The notes beneath the pieces were generated by a model. The model saw only the letters and a list, made by a program, of their open reading frames with translations. It was not told the DNA's origin and searched no databases. A stretch of 64,000 nt of DNA from Hyphomicrobium sp. CS1GBMeth3 (GTDB taxonomy: Bacteria; Pseudomonadota; Alphaproteobacteria; Rhizobiales; Hyphomicrobiaceae), in contig NZ_FPHO01000002.1 of the NCBI RefSeq assembly GCF_900117455.1, forward strand, positions 806,001 to 870,000, read 5' to 3'. Position 1 is the stretch's first letter; every line of letters starts with the position of its first letter. This document shows, in pieces, positions 1 to 6,873 of this stretch. A program made the translations under genes and the position numbers.

Positions 1-367
1 CGGCACTAGTGGCTCCCCTTGGGGAGCCGACGGCGCACACTGCCTGGGATCTCGCGATTTGCGATGCCTAGCCGGTTTTCGGCGTTCTCACCAGCGGACA
101 CGTTGGCTCGCCTCCCTGGCAGGGCCACAACGTCATGGGCAGGCGGCGCCGCGTGCCTTCCCCTCGCTCGCTAAGGCTCGAGTTGTGTAGGCCGCTTCAC
201 CCTCCTGGCATCGCGATAGTTACCATGTCACCGCGCCGGTCTTGAAATCCTGCGCCGCGCCACCTTCACTCCGAGAAAGGCGTTTCAGGACGTCGCGGCC
301 GGCATTGGGTGGGCACCGAACCGTTGCGTTCTCGGTTCAGCGTAGATCCCAGCCATGGAGCCTCGGC
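1..367. other. Gene-free left end with a small perfect palindrome
   Basis: I see no convincing gene here. An open frame runs in from the left and joins the next gene, but its upstream part is Arg/Pro-rich and looks like non-coding high-GC sequence. The one visible structure is a perfect 8-bp inverted repeat (GGCTCCCC, two-base loop, GGGGAGCC) at 11-28. It has no T-run, so it is more like a short palindromic element than an intrinsic terminator. Confidence 0.5.
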
Positions 368-688
368 ATGCGCGTGCGTTCAGCCTCTCTCGCCCTCTCA
401 ACCGTGACAATTGTATTAGGCGTTGTCTGCGGCCACGCCGCAGCAGCACAGCTCTGGCCCTCGCCCCCCGTGCTCACGCTCGTGCAGGACGACGGCGAGC
501 CGGAGCCCACGCCCGCCCCGGCTGAGCCCGACCCCGGCAACGTGTTCGAGCCCAAGACCTATCCGGCCACGCCCGAGGATGTTGAGGCGTGCATGAAGAC
601 CTGGGATGCGCAGACCGGCATGAGCAAGGAAGAGTACCGAAGATCCTGCCAGCAGACGCTCAAGTATTTCCCCGAGCAGCCGAACTGA
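368..688 (+). CDS. Small exported protein, unknown function
   Basis: Predicted 106-residue periplasmic or secreted protein. I chose the ATG that directly precedes a classical signal peptide (MRVRSAS, a hydrophobic core, then GHAAAAQ). The open frame extends further upstream but only through an Arg-rich stretch. The mature part has a Pro/Glu/Ala-rich spacer of about 30 residues followed by a short helical C-terminus with two cysteines (EACMKTWD and RRSCQQTL) about 20 residues apart, which could form a disulfide in the periplasm. I do not recognise the family. The gene stands alone, with the next gene about 140 bases downstream on the same strand. Confidence 0.6.
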   Translation: MRVRSASLALSTVTIVLGVVCGHAAAAQLWPSPPVLTLVQDDGEPEPTPAPAEPDPGNVFEPKTYPATPEDVEACMKTWDAQTGMSKEEYRRSCQQTLKYFPEQPN

Positions 689-757
689 TACCCGGCCAGA
701 TCGGAGAAGCCCGATAGATCTGGATTGTGCCTGTGTCTCAAGGCGATGCGTTACGCC

Positions 758-783
758 GGAAACAATTCGGCTAACTGAGCGTT
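758..783 (+). promoter_or_regulatory. Near-match to an EcfG (general stress) promoter
   Basis: GGAAA-N17-CGTT lies 46 bases before the next start codon. Consensus for the alphaproteobacterial EcfG sigma factors is GGAAC-N16/17-CGTT, so this has one mismatch in the -35 box and a correct spacer. It is weaker than the two exact matches further on, and could be chance. Confidence 0.3.
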
Positions 784-828
784 TGCAAGCGCGCCAACAC
801 TGAGAAGCCCCCGACAAAGGAGGAGCCC

Positions 829-1083
829 ATGTCCATAACAAAAGTTGGCCTCGCCCTCGCCGGCACCCTCGTCCTCATGACCACAAACGCCAACGCCGCC
901 ATCGTCTGCAACGAGGAGGGCGACTGCTGGCGCGTCAAGGAGCGCTACGAATACAAGCCCGAGTTCCGCCTCCACGTCTACGAAGACGACTGGCGGTGGC
1001 CGGACGCCGAGGGCCACCGGTACCGCTGGCGCGAGGGCCGCGGCCGCGGCTACTGGCGCAACGGCGTCTGGATCGAGTTCTGA
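829..1083 (+). CDS. Small exported protein rich in Trp, Tyr, Arg and Glu
   Basis: An 84-residue protein with a signal peptide (residues 1 to about 22, ending NANAA). A strong GGAGG box ends six bases before the ATG (AAAGGAGGAGCCC). The mature chain has two cysteines close together (IVCNEEGDCW), then aromatic and charged residues with a repetitive feel (WREGRGRGYWRNGVW). This composition is common among small envelope proteins of Hyphomicrobiales, but I know no function for it. A possible EcfG-type promoter upstream suggests stress induction, which is only inference. Confidence 0.7.
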   Translation: MSITKVGLALAGTLVLMTTNANAAIVCNEEGDCWRVKERYEYKPEFRLHVYEDDWRWPDAEGHRYRWREGRGRGYWRNGVWIEF

Positions 1084-1319
1084 TCCACACGTGACGTGAA
1101 GCTGTTTGGTGGTGGCTCGCGCCGGCATGTGCCGAGGCTCGGCGTCGGGCGGTGCTGTCGCGTGTATGCCGGGACGGTGCGGCGGGCTCGCTCGGACTCT
1201 TGATTTGCCGTGCGTTGTCCACAGGTCATTAACATGGCCAGGAACACGGCCGCGGGCGACTCTGGCATCCAGAGACTGGCTGCATCCTCCGTGCGCGTCG
1301 CGGCCGGGAGAAGCACCTC

Positions 1320-1568
1320 ATGCTTGGCTTCCTCGCGATCTTTGCGGCGTCCGTCGCCGGCTATGCCGACGTGGGTCTGTGGACCATCGCCGCGTGCGCT
1401 ATCGCGCTCGCATCCGCGTCGTATGCAGAGCATTACACGCTCTACAAGCGCGGCCAGGAGCTTGGCCTGACCGACACATTGCGCGGGGCGGTGCTACGCA
1501 GTTTCGGGAACGGGTTGATCGCTGCCGGAGCTGCCTACTTCTGCGGTTGGTTTTTGCGGCTGATTTGA
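1320..1568 (+). CDS. Small inner-membrane protein
   Basis: An 82-residue protein with two clear hydrophobic segments (about residues 2-33 and 57-82) joined by a polar loop (AEHYTLYKRGQELGLTDTLRGA). It has no signal-peptide cleavage site, so it is probably a two-helix inner-membrane protein. An alternating Gly/Ala pattern in the second helix (GNGLIAAGAAYFCGW) suggests helix packing. Its last 75 bases overlap the 3' end of the convergent TPR gene on the other strand. Family unknown. Confidence 0.6.
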   Translation: MLGFLAIFAASVAGYADVGLWTIAACAIALASASYAEHYTLYKRGQELGLTDTLRGAVLRSFGNGLIAAGAAYFCGWFLRLI

Positions 1569-2753
1569 TTTGGCGGGCGATGGCGGCAACCAGGCGGTAT
1601 CGTAGATGCCGGAGCGCTGTGCACGCTGAACCCGCTCTCGGCCCTCGCGTATCAGCCGCCGCAAACGGCTCGTGGATCGTCCAACCTGCCAGCGCTTTTT
1701 TCTAATGGCGAGAAGCGCGGCCTGATACGCGGCGTCGGCATCTTTCAAGTGCGTGGGTGCTGCTCGCACAAATCCGAGCGAGTTTGCTAACGCCGCCGAG
1801 AAATAATCCATGTCGCCCTTCTCCACCCACTCCCAGGGTTGCAAGGGCTGGCAGCGCTCCATAAGTGCGATCGGTCCGGGCGCATATTGGCTTCCTTCGA
1901 GGCCTGCGCGCATTATTTGAAAGGCGATGAGCGGCCTAGTGTCTAATTCGGCTAGGTACCGTTTGGCTCGCGCAGTGACGATATCTCGCTCGCGCTCGGA
2001 CTCGAGGTTTGCCGCTAACTCGATTACGCGCTCGTACGCTGTTTCGGCTAGATCGGAGTGTCCGAGTTTGCGCAGCTGATGCGCCTCTAGCTCCAACAGT
2101 TGGATATCGGTGGTATGTCCCGGCAGGCTCAGCGCGCTTCGAAAATGACTGAGTGCCTCCAGATGACGCTCAGGTTTGGAACTTGCCGATGCCACGGCTC
2201 CGCGCAAGCTGTAGGCGGTGCAGAGTTCTTGCCTCAGTGAAACGGCCTCTCGTTCCGCGATGTGGAGCTGTTCGGAAAGCTTTTGGACCGCTTTAGACAG
2301 TTGCCAATCCGCGCTGCTCAGCACGGGCAAAGCGACGGCAGAGTTGTCCCACCGGTTTTCGCGAAGGACGTATTTCAAATCGCGATTGACGAAAGATGGC
2401 GCAACGAGTGTTTGCCCTGGCGCGGGGCGCTGGATTGTTTCAAGCGCTTGGCCGCGGATATCTCTCAATCGGCTGTCACGGCTGCTGATGTATTCTGCGA
2501 GACGCTTGTGAAGCACGCGGTCGTGGTAAAGCCACCATCGCCACGCGCCGAAAGAGAAGCCTAAGAGACCAACGATCAGCTGGCCGTAGTCTTTTAGAAA
2601 AGCGGCGGCAACGCCAATGCCGCCCGTCGTGTCCTGGCCAAGCCTCACGACCAGATCGTTGAATTTTCGCGCCGCCAGTTCATTCTCGGTGATCAGAGTC
2701 AGAAGCTGGCAGAAATACTCCTGCGATCCGCACTCCATACGACGCCCCCGCAA
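1494..2753 (-). CDS. Membrane-anchored TPR-like protein
   Basis: A 419-residue protein with one membrane segment near residues 55-75 (YGQLIVGLLGFSFGAWRWW). The cytoplasmic-looking part that follows is helical, with TPR-like pairs (for example LEALSHFRSALSLPG, LGHSDLAETAYERVIELA and ADAAYQAALLAI), and the Ser/Pro-rich tail is disordered. TPR repeats bind other proteins, so a scaffold role fits, but no partner is visible. The gene looks lower in G+C than its neighbours and uses more AT-ending codons, which may mean recent acquisition. It reads into the gene to its left with a 75-base tail-to-tail overlap. A second in-frame ATG lies five codons downstream (MECGSQ). Confidence 0.65.
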   Translation of the reverse strand: MRGRRMECGSQEYFCQLLTLITENELAARKFNDLVVRLGQDTTGGIGVAAAFLKDYGQLIVGLLGFSFGAWRWWLYHDRVLHKRLAEYISSRDSRLRDIRGQALETIQRPAPGQTLVAPSFVNRDLKYVLRENRWDNSAVALPVLSSADWQLSKAVQKLSEQLHIAEREAVSLRQELCTAYSLRGAVASASSKPERHLEALSHFRSALSLPGHTTDIQLLELEAHQLRKLGHSDLAETAYERVIELAANLESERERDIVTARAKRYLAELDTRPLIAFQIMRAGLEGSQYAPGPIALMERCQPLQPWEWVEKGDMDYFSAALANSLGFVRAAPTHLKDADAAYQAALLAIRKKRWQVGRSTSRLRRLIREGRERVQRAQRSGIYDTAWLPPSPAKSNQPQKPTAEVGSSGSDQPVPETA

Positions 2754-2954
2754 TACTCATAGGCAATATATCGCGCAGATTGCGCCGTTAACCTTTGCGT
2801 GTACAGACGGCTGAGCTTCAGAAACCGCACGAATCCACAATGCTGCGTGGCACCCTCGCCACAAAACACGCACGTGCAAGCCCGGATGCGCGGCGCACAA
2901 GGCGCCGGGGTGATGCGGGGTGACGGGGCGGAACGTTGCCGGTATCGTTGCGCG

Positions 2955-4094
2955 ATGGTGCGTTTCCCCTCGTTCCGAACGATCCCGCGGCGCTGCGTGG
3001 CGGCCCTCGCGATCGCGTTGCCGTGGCTTGCCTCCGTCGGCGGTCTCGGTGTTGTCACGCCTGCAATTGCAGAGAGCGCAAAGCCGGCCAAAAAGCTCAC
3101 CAAGGAGCAGGCCGCCGCGGTCGCCGCCTATGACACGGCGCTTGCGGCCTTCAAGAAGATCCTGGCGGAGCGGCGGGCGCAAATCGATGCCGGGAAGACG
3201 CTGCCGCGCTTGCCGGGCCAGGCCGTCTACCTCGCGCGCCTCAAGGTGATGAGCACCTACAAGGACCTGACCGACGTCCTGCCCTCGCGCATCGGACGGC
3301 CCAACACGTTCGGCGTGCCGCCGGATCACTTCGACGCCGACATCGAGCCGCTGATCCAGGAGTACGCCGATCTCTTCAAAATCATGCAGGCGCCACCCGC
3401 GTTCGCGCAAAGCTCCAAGACGCCGATGAAGGATGCCGTCGACCTCGGCCGGGCGATCGCGCGCGCCAAGGGCGCCGATGCCGCGGCGGCGGAAGCAGCC
3501 GGCCGAATCAGCCTCGCCATCTTCTTCGCCGAGACGAACGCACGCCAGAACATCGGCAACGCGCGCTCCAATACCTATAAGGGTAGCCTGCAGACCGGAA
3601 AATCCGAGGATCGCAACGGGCGCAGGAAGTGGGCCGCGATCAAGAAGAAGGTCCGCGCGCGCGCGCCTGAGGTCGCCGCTCGCGACGACGCGGAGGAAGC
3701 GCGCGCGAGGAAGATCGACCCGCGCTACAATCACTGGATAGCCGTACGCAACGGGCTGATGAACGCCCACGCCGATCTGTTCGCCGACATCCCGGCGATT
3801 GCCCGCATGCTGCCAGACGAGATCGACCAGATGAAGCTGTTCCAGCTCATCCAGATCGTGCCAACGCCGACGCGGGCCGCGCTGAAATCGGGGAACGTCG
3901 AGAGCTACAGGATCTCGGATGCGCGCGTCATGGGCTTCCTGCGCAACAACAGCATCTTCACGTTCGGCAAGGTCAACCGGGCCAAGACGTCTGCCACCTA
4001 CCGCGAGATCCTCGATGCTATGTGGCTGTTCACGCCGAAATTCGAGAAGGCGCGGGACAAGTTCAAGGCGATCCAGCAAGGCGCCCCGGAGTAA
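2955..4094 (+). CDS. Exported protein, unknown, with a muramidase-like segment
   Basis: A 379-residue protein. I start it at MVRFPSF because a twin-Arg-containing N-region and a hydrophobic core follow, ending near TPAIAES. Longer versions only add an unlikely Arg/Cys-rich leader. The mature protein is Lys/Ala-rich and mostly helical. A central stretch (FFAETNARQN, then SNTYKGSLQTG) loosely resembles the Glu-containing active-site region of lytic transglycosylases and muramidases, where a Glu is followed by Ser/Tyr/Gly-Gln residues. I cannot confirm the fold from sequence alone. The gene is isolated, with no operon partner. Confidence 0.65.
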   Translation: MVRFPSFRTIPRRCVAALAIALPWLASVGGLGVVTPAIAESAKPAKKLTKEQAAAVAAYDTALAAFKKILAERRAQIDAGKTLPRLPGQAVYLARLKVMSTYKDLTDVLPSRIGRPNTFGVPPDHFDADIEPLIQEYADLFKIMQAPPAFAQSSKTPMKDAVDLGRAIARAKGADAAAAEAAGRISLAIFFAETNARQNIGNARSNTYKGSLQTGKSEDRNGRRKWAAIKKKVRARAPEVAARDDAEEARARKIDPRYNHWIAVRNGLMNAHADLFADIPAIARMLPDEIDQMKLFQLIQIVPTPTRAALKSGNVESYRISDARVMGFLRNNSIFTFGKVNRAKTSATYREILDAMWLFTPKFEKARDKFKAIQQGAPE

Positions 4095-4188
4095 GCATCC
4101 GGTAACCGGATTTCGACGGACCTGCGTGCGTCTCCCTTGAGACGGCGGCGGATTATCCGCCATGCCACACAATGATTGCCATCATCTT

Positions 4189-4214
4189 GGAACTTCTGCC
4201 CCGTTCACGCCGTT
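4189..4214 (+). promoter_or_regulatory. EcfG-type general stress promoter (exact match)
   Basis: GGAAC, 17 bases, CGTT: an exact match to the promoter consensus of EcfG sigma factors, which act under PhyR-NepR in the general stress response of alphaproteobacteria. The -10 box ends 38 bases before the next ATG, a normal 5' UTR length. The match is in the sequence; use by EcfG is inference. Confidence 0.6.
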
Positions 4215-4252
4215 CAGGAGGTCACCCGGGGTTCCGACCGAGGAGACAAACC

Positions 4253-4486
4253 ATGCGCACATTGACCCTCGCGGCCCTCGCCGCCGGTGCCGTCCTTTGC
4301 TTCGGCGCCGCTTCTGCTTCCGCCGCGCCGCCGGCCGCGACACCGATGGGCAAGACGTTGTCGCAGAGCGTGCTCACGGAGCCCGTGCAGTATCGCCGCT
4401 ATTGCCGCCGCTGGAGCCGCGAGTGCCGAGTCCGCTGGGGTTGGGGCTGGCGGTATCGCCGCTGCATGCGTCGCCACGGCTGCTGA
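4253..4486 (+). CDS. Small exported, basic, Trp/Cys-rich protein
   Basis: A 77-residue protein. The chosen ATG has an AGGAG box eight bases away and starts a good signal peptide (MRTLTLAALAAG to ASASAA). The mature part ends in a tight cluster of Arg, Trp, Tyr and four Cys residues (YCRRWSRECRVRWGWGW, then RRCMRRHGC), typical of small basic periplasmic proteins in this group. An exact EcfG promoter motif lies upstream and a strong hairpin terminator downstream, so it is a single-gene unit, possibly stress-induced. No enzymatic motif is seen. Confidence 0.7.
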   Translation: MRTLTLAALAAGAVLCFGAASASAAPPAATPMGKTLSQSVLTEPVQYRRYCRRWSRECRVRWGWGWRYRRCMRRHGC

Positions 4487-4514
4487 GCCAGGCTGCTCGA
4501 TCCTGGCATGCAAG

Positions 4515-4546
4515 GGCCGCGGGACTTCTTCCTGCGGCCTTTTTTT
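4515..4546 (+). terminator. Intrinsic terminator
   Basis: A 9-bp stem (GGCCGCGGG with CCTGCGGCC, one G-T pair), a seven-base loop and a run of seven T. It sits 28 bases after the stop of the small basic exported protein. Confidence 0.9.
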
Positions 4547-4569
4547 GTGACGCGGGTGCGGGAGATGGA

Positions 4570-4773
4570 TCAGCGGCTAAAGAACAACCACAGAACCAGC
4601 GAAAGCACGACGCTGATTAAGAGCGAGGTCGCGATCGGAATGTAGATGCGGGTGCCTTCGCGCTCGATCAGGATGTCGCCCGGCAGGCGGCCAAGGCCGA
4701 AACGCTCGCCCAGCATCCACAGCAGGCCGACGGCGACCAGCACAATCCCGGCGATGATCAGGGCCTTGCCCAC
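4570..4773 (-). CDS. DUF2905 family membrane protein
   Basis: A 67-residue protein matching the DUF2905 pattern: an N-terminal hydrophobic helix (KALIIAGIVLVAVGLLWML), the conserved middle GLGRLPGDILIEREG, and a second helix (PIATSLLISVVLSLVLWLFF). It is a two-helix inner-membrane protein widely conserved in bacteria, of unknown role. The start codon is GTG, supported by a GAGGAG box five bases upstream. It converges with the terminator of the preceding gene. Confidence 0.9.
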   Translation of the reverse strand: MGKALIIAGIVLVAVGLLWMLGERFGLGRLPGDILIEREGTRIYIPIATSLLISVVLSLVLWLFFSR

Positions 4774-4908
4774 ACGGGCACTCCTCGGTCGCAGCGTATC
4801 CGAGGAAAGATGTCGGCGTGCCGCGTCCGCCCGTCAAGCGGGGCGGAGGCGGACGCGTTGAGCGCCCTGAAGGCGCTCAACGCCCATGGGAGGGAGGGCC
4901 TGTCCGGC

Positions 4909-5202
4909 TCAGGTCGGCAGCACGGAGCGCAGTTGCGTCTCATACTGGGTCAGCGCGTCGAGGGCGCGCTGCTTCATGGCCGGGTCGCGCTCGCCGGTGG
5001 TCTCGGGGTTGAAGGCTTCGATGGCGCTACGGGCGTCGGCCATCATCTTCGTGGCGGCGTTCCACGGGTTGAGCTCGCGCTTGAGATTCGACTGCAGAAG
5101 CTGCGTCAGGAGCACGCCTGTCGCCAGCACAAGGCCGGAAAGCTCGGCAATCTCGTGCTTCAGCGCCTTGATCTGCTCGTTGGTGTCCGTGGTGTCCGTC
5201 AT
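4909..5202 (-). CDS. Conserved hypothetical cytoplasmic protein
   Basis: A 97-residue soluble, mostly helical protein with no signal peptide. The N-terminal half has a heptad-like pattern (IKALKHEIAELSGLVLATGVLLTQLL) suggesting a coiled coil or a peripheral helix, and the C-terminal half is a second helical pair. Family not recognised. It is divergent from the stress-protein gene that follows, and the leader regions of the two share the 13-base sequence GCAAGAACGGAGC in inverted orientation, so they may be co-regulated. Confidence 0.65.
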   Translation of the reverse strand: MTDTTDTNEQIKALKHEIAELSGLVLATGVLLTQLLQSNLKRELNPWNAATKMMADARSAIEAFNPETTGERDPAMKQRALDALTQYETQLRSVLPT

Positions 5203-5210
5203 GGCCTTAA

Positions 5211-5338
5211 GCTCCGTTCTTGCGCCAGCCCCGGCCGCTTCCTAATCCGGGATTGCCCCGCGACGCAAGCCCGCGATCGGCGCGGGGCGGGAACCCGGGC
5301 CCCACTGCTCCGTTGACTTGCAAAAGCAAGAACGGAGC
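5211..5338. repeat. Inverted repeat shared by two divergent genes
   Basis: GCTCCGTTCTTGC (5211-5223) is the exact reverse complement of GCAAGAACGGAGC (5326-5338). A third copy with a two-base insertion (5307-5321) faces the right-hand copy across AAAA, making a 13-bp hairpin-like palindrome. The outer copies fall in the Shine-Dalgarno regions of the two divergent genes, and the inner copy includes the -10 box of the EcfG motif. It could be an operator or a folded 5' leader; no regulator is identified. Confidence 0.5.
5290..5314 (+). promoter_or_regulatory. EcfG-type general stress promoter (exact match)
   Basis: GGAAC, 16 bases, CGTT: an exact match to the EcfG consensus. The -10 box ends 30 bases before the ATG of a gene in the general-stress-protein-26 family. 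Family and promoter motif agree, which strengthens the call. Confidence 0.65.
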
Positions 5339-5344
5339 GTTCCC

Positions 5345-5776
5345 ATGGGCCAGAAATCCCTCGCCGACATCGCCAGCGACATGCGCGGCATCGATATCGC
5401 CATGCTGTCGACCATCACCGAGGGCGGTGCGATCGCCAGCCGTCCGATGAGCAACAACGGCGAGGTCGAGTACGACGGCAACTCGTACTACTTCACGCGG
5501 GACGACACGCGCCTCGTGCACGACATCGAGCGCGATCCCGACGTGGCGCTCGCGTTCAGCTCGAAGCCGGGGCTGTTTAGCGGCGGCCTCTTCATCGCGG
5601 TCGCGGGAAAGGCTGAGATCATCCGCGACAAGCTGGCGTTCCCGGCACACTGGACATCCGACCACGATGCCTGGTTCGAGCAAGGCATCGACACGCCCGG
5701 GCTTGTCATGCTGAAGGTGCATGCCAATCACATCAAGTATTGGAGCGGTGGCGACGAAGGCGAACTCGCGGTTTAA
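5345..5776 (+). CDS. Pyridoxamine 5'-phosphate oxidase-fold protein, general stress protein 26-like
   Basis: A 143-residue split-barrel flavin-binding-fold protein of the class often annotated as general stress protein 26. Typical features are the N-terminal MRGIDIAMLST segment, SRPMSN (a flavin phosphate contact in the family), the central YYFTRDDTRLVHDIERDP, and a C-terminal Trp (IKYWSGG). Members bind FMN or FAD and are thought to reduce small electrophiles; the true substrate is unknown. The ATG is preceded by a GGAG box, and an in-frame codon nine residues earlier is less likely. An EcfG promoter motif just upstream suggests control by the general stress response. Confidence 0.88.
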   Translation: MGQKSLADIASDMRGIDIAMLSTITEGGAIASRPMSNNGEVEYDGNSYYFTRDDTRLVHDIERDPDVALAFSSKPGLFSGGLFIAVAGKAEIIRDKLAFPAHWTSDHDAWFEQGIDTPGLVMLKVHANHIKYWSGGDEGELAV

Positions 5777-5939
5777 GCGCGTTTTGTCTTGGCAAGCGTC
5801 CCTACGGATAAAAACCTGCGGGCACGACGTGCGCGCGTGCCTCATTCCGGGAGCAGCGCGGTTGGTGCTAATCGGGCGCGCCTGGCTGCCGGCGGTTGCG
5901 CCGGGGCCGTCACAGTCGCAACCGCCCATAGGTCTCCGA

Positions 5940-6503
5940 ATGCCCCAAGACGCAGAACGGTCGCCCCTCCAAATTCTCGCTTCGCTCATCTTCGGATCGC
6001 GCTGGCTGCAGGTGCCGCTCTACCTCGGCCTGATCATCGCGCAATGCGTCTACGTCTTTCTGTTTCTCAAGGAGCTCACGCATCTGCTGGCGCATGCGGC
6101 CTCGTTCGGCGAGCAGGAGATCATGCTGATCGTGCTCGGTCTAATCGATGTCGTCATGATCTCGAACCTGCTGGTGATGGTCATTGTCGGCGGCTATGAG
6201 ACGTTCGTTTCGCGGCTCAAGCTTCAGGGCCATCCCGATCAGCCGGAATGGCTCGACCATGTGAACGCGAGCGTGCTCAAGATCAAGCTTGCCATGGCCA
6301 TCATCGGCATCTCGTCGATCCACCTTCTGAAGACATTCATCGCCGCCGGAAACCTCGGCAAGGAGGGCGCCACGTTCACAGAAGCGGGCGTGATGTGGCA
6401 GACGATCATCCACATCGTGTTCATTCTGTCGGCGGTCGGCATCGCGTATGTCGACAAGCTCGGACGGGAGATCCCGTCCAAGGGCGTCTCGAAGCCCGCT
6501 TGA
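5940..6503 (+). CDS. UPF0114 family membrane protein (YqhA-like)
   Basis: A 187-residue inner-membrane protein with four hydrophobic segments. Family hallmarks are the first helix after ASLIFGSRWLQVPLY, the loop with EIMLIVLGLIDVVMISNLLVMVI, the basic FVSRLKL, and the C-terminal helix IHIVFILSAVGIAYVDK. The function of YqhA is unknown. I start at MPQDAERS, which gives the normal family length; the open frame to the left overlaps the previous gene and has no family similarity. A perfect hairpin terminator follows. Confidence 0.88.
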   Translation: MPQDAERSPLQILASLIFGSRWLQVPLYLGLIIAQCVYVFLFLKELTHLLAHAASFGEQEIMLIVLGLIDVVMISNLLVMVIVGGYETFVSRLKLQGHPDQPEWLDHVNASVLKIKLAMAIIGISSIHLLKTFIAAGNLGKEGATFTEAGVMWQTIIHIVFILSAVGIAYVDKLGREIPSKGVSKPA

Positions 6504-6511
6504 CACAAAAA

Positions 6512-6541
6512 AGCGGGGCGGCATGACCGCCCCGCTGTATT
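6512..6541. terminator. Bidirectional hairpin between convergent genes
   Basis: A perfect 10-bp stem, AGCGGGGCGG / CCGCCCCGCT, with a five-base loop (CATGA). An A-run on the left serves as the T-run for the minus strand; the plus-strand side is only weakly T-rich. It lies between two tail-to-tail genes. Confidence 0.8.
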
Positions 6542-6565
6542 TCGGATCGCTCGTCGAGCGTCGTG

Positions 6566-6823
6566 CTACTTGAGCGCGGCCTCGATCTCTTTCGCGGTCG
6601 CCTCGGCATCTGCGAGCTGGTTGGCGCCGCACTGGCCTTCGAGCTTGATGATCAGCTCGTCGACCTTGACCGCCTCAACCTCAGGCAGCTTTTTCGTAGC
6701 TGCCTTCTCGGCCAAGCCGAAGGCAAGGCTGTTGCAGGCCTCCTGATTGGCAGGCGGAGCTGCGAAGGCCGGAAATGCAACGGTTGTCACCAGGGCCGCC
6801 GCAGCGGCTATCATCTTGCGCAT
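6566..6823 (-). CDS. Small exported helical protein
   Basis: An 85-residue protein with a clear signal peptide (MRKMIAAAAALVTTVAFPAFAA, cleaved near residue 22). The mature part is about 63 residues, predicted helical, with two cysteines about 34 residues apart (EACNSLAF and EGQCGAN) that could hold a helical hairpin. No family is recognised. It ends at the bidirectional hairpin. Confidence 0.7.
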   Translation of the reverse strand: MRKMIAAAAALVTTVAFPAFAAPPANQEACNSLAFGLAEKAATKKLPEVEAVKVDELIIKLEGQCGANQLADAEATAKEIEAALK

Positions 6824-6873
6824 GGGATCATCGTCCTTTTGTGCTGAGTTTTTGTTCCGGAGAGGAGCGCATA

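Noticed and set aside
1215..1223. DnaA box-like TTGTCCACA
   Set aside because: A single copy with one mismatch, no cluster and no origin-associated genes nearby.
5207..5989. Minus-strand frame across the stress-protein gene
   Set aside because: Antisense of a recognised flavin-fold protein, with no family signal.
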